Shown here piece after piece: positions 5,879 to 6,458 of a stretch of DNA of 6,458 bases (the stretch's first letter is position 1; each line of letters starts with the position of its first letter). The position numbers were made by a program, and so were the translations under genes. The stretch is from positions 1 through 6,458 of the forward strand of contig JAQGPK010000009.1 of NCBI GenBank assembly GCA_028293095.1, in the 5' to 3' direction. The stretch is from Chlamydiia bacterium. Its GTDB lineage: Bacteria > Chlamydiota > Chlamydiia > Chlamydiales > FEN-1388. Under the pieces are notes generated by a model, which saw only the letters and a list, made by a program, of their open reading frames with translations, made no database searches and had not been told where the DNA came from.

Positions 5879-6458
5879 TGCGAAGATTGACCCCTCAAAA
5901 TGCGACTCCATTTTTGGCATCCAAATGGCTCCATATACAGTTTTTGATCGACAAAGAGGAGATGGAAGCTCTTTTAAAAGAGCTTAGCCATGATGGGCTC
6001 TATCTTTTTTCCACGATGGGTATTAAGCCTGTTGGTGAGAGCGCTATGTCCCAAGAAGCTTTTTTACTCGCTTATGGACGCTATGTTGCGCATCTACAAG
6101 CAGGAAGGTCACCAGACGATGAGGAGTTTCGCCCCTTTTTTACGGCGGTCATGACATCCTCGCTTGGTGCACTCCAAGCTTTGGATGTGGCAGAGGGAAA
6201 AGAGATCATTCGACCGAGAGAGCCTATTGTCCAGCTACAGCTACATCGCTTTGACCATTCTTCTTTTGATGGAAAAATCAGGCCAATGGTTTTGGGAAAA
6301 AACACAATCAGCTGGGGACTCCAAATTTCCTATCCTCAACTCTTTCAAGACCCTGCTACACGGATTGTGCAGCAAGCTTCAAGTTATGCAAACTTTGCTC
6401 TTTTTAAAAAAGTTCAAGCCTGGATTCGCACCTATACTCTTCCCACGCCATGTATTAT
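5878..6458 (+). CDS. Conserved hypothetical protein, 3' end beyond the window
   Basis: An open frame starts at ATG 5878, which shares its A with the lspA TGA, and stays open for 193 codons to the window edge. GAAGGAAG (5860-5867) lies 10 nt before the ATG. The visible part starts MRRLTPQNATPF and looks soluble: no signal peptide or transmembrane helix, a mixed alpha/beta composition, and segments such as GLYLFSTMGIKP (40-51), LQLHRFDHSSFDGKIRP (120-136) and ISWGLQISYPQLF (144-156). I recognise no domain. The tight TGATG overlap and the even coding character through the whole stretch support a real gene co-translated with lspA. In Chlamydiaceae I recall lspA followed by a transporter gene (dagA), and this protein is not one, so the order differs here or the gene is an insertion. 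Confidence 0.82.
   Translation, partial: MRRLTPQNATPFLASKWLHIQFLIDKEEMEALLKELSHDGLYLFSTMGIKPVGESAMSQEAFLLAYGRYVAHLQAGRSPDDEEFRPFFTAVMTSSLGALQALDVAEGKEIIRPREPIVQLQLHRFDHSSFDGKIRPMVLGKNTISWGLQISYPQLFQDPATRIVQQASSYANFALFKKVQAWIRTYTLPTPCI

Noticed and set aside
6081..6305. A minus-strand open frame of 74 codons
   Set aside because: It is the complement of the coupled plus-strand gene starting at 5878, which runs open through the whole region.

Overview
The window most likely comes from an environmental, amoeba-associated member of the Chlamydiae (Parachlamydia, Simkania or Waddlia type). This rests on recalled synteny and protein style: a dksA-lspA gene pair with a cysteine-depleted DksA, as in Chlamydiaceae gene order, next to eukaryote-like leucine-rich-repeat and proline-rich proteins. 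No marker gene fixes the genus, so the assignment is an inference.

Layout. (1) 12-1409 (+): a leucine-rich-repeat protein with cysteine-type repeats, whose 5' end lies at the window edge. (2) 1411-1451: a strong hairpin terminator between convergent genes, with its U-tract on the minus strand. (3) 3817-1479 (-): two adjacent genes for proteins of 422 and 348 aa that are paralogues of each other. They share a conserved N-terminal domain, a divergent low-complexity linker ending in a basic cluster, and a helical C-terminal domain. They sit 23 bp apart and look like one transcription unit with a strong Shine-Dalgarno and a candidate promoter with a repeated operator-like box. (4) 4722-3892 (-): a family 2 (GT-A) glycosyltransferase that carries an export signal peptide. 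(5) 4723-5018: a divergent intergenic region with one good promoter in each direction. (6) 5019-6458 (+): a compact housekeeping operon of dksA-like regulator, lspA signal peptidase II, and a third gene that overlaps the lspA stop and runs off the window.

How they fit together. The right side is conserved core (transcription factor plus lipoprotein maturation). The left side looks like lineage-specific accessory cargo: an LRR protein, a tandem-duplicated family of unknown function, and a secreted-type glycosyltransferase, all plausible host-interaction genes. No transposase, integrase, tRNA, rRNA or CRISPR array is visible. The most unusual items are the paralogous pair of unrecognised two-domain proteins and the signal-peptide-bearing glycosyltransferase.
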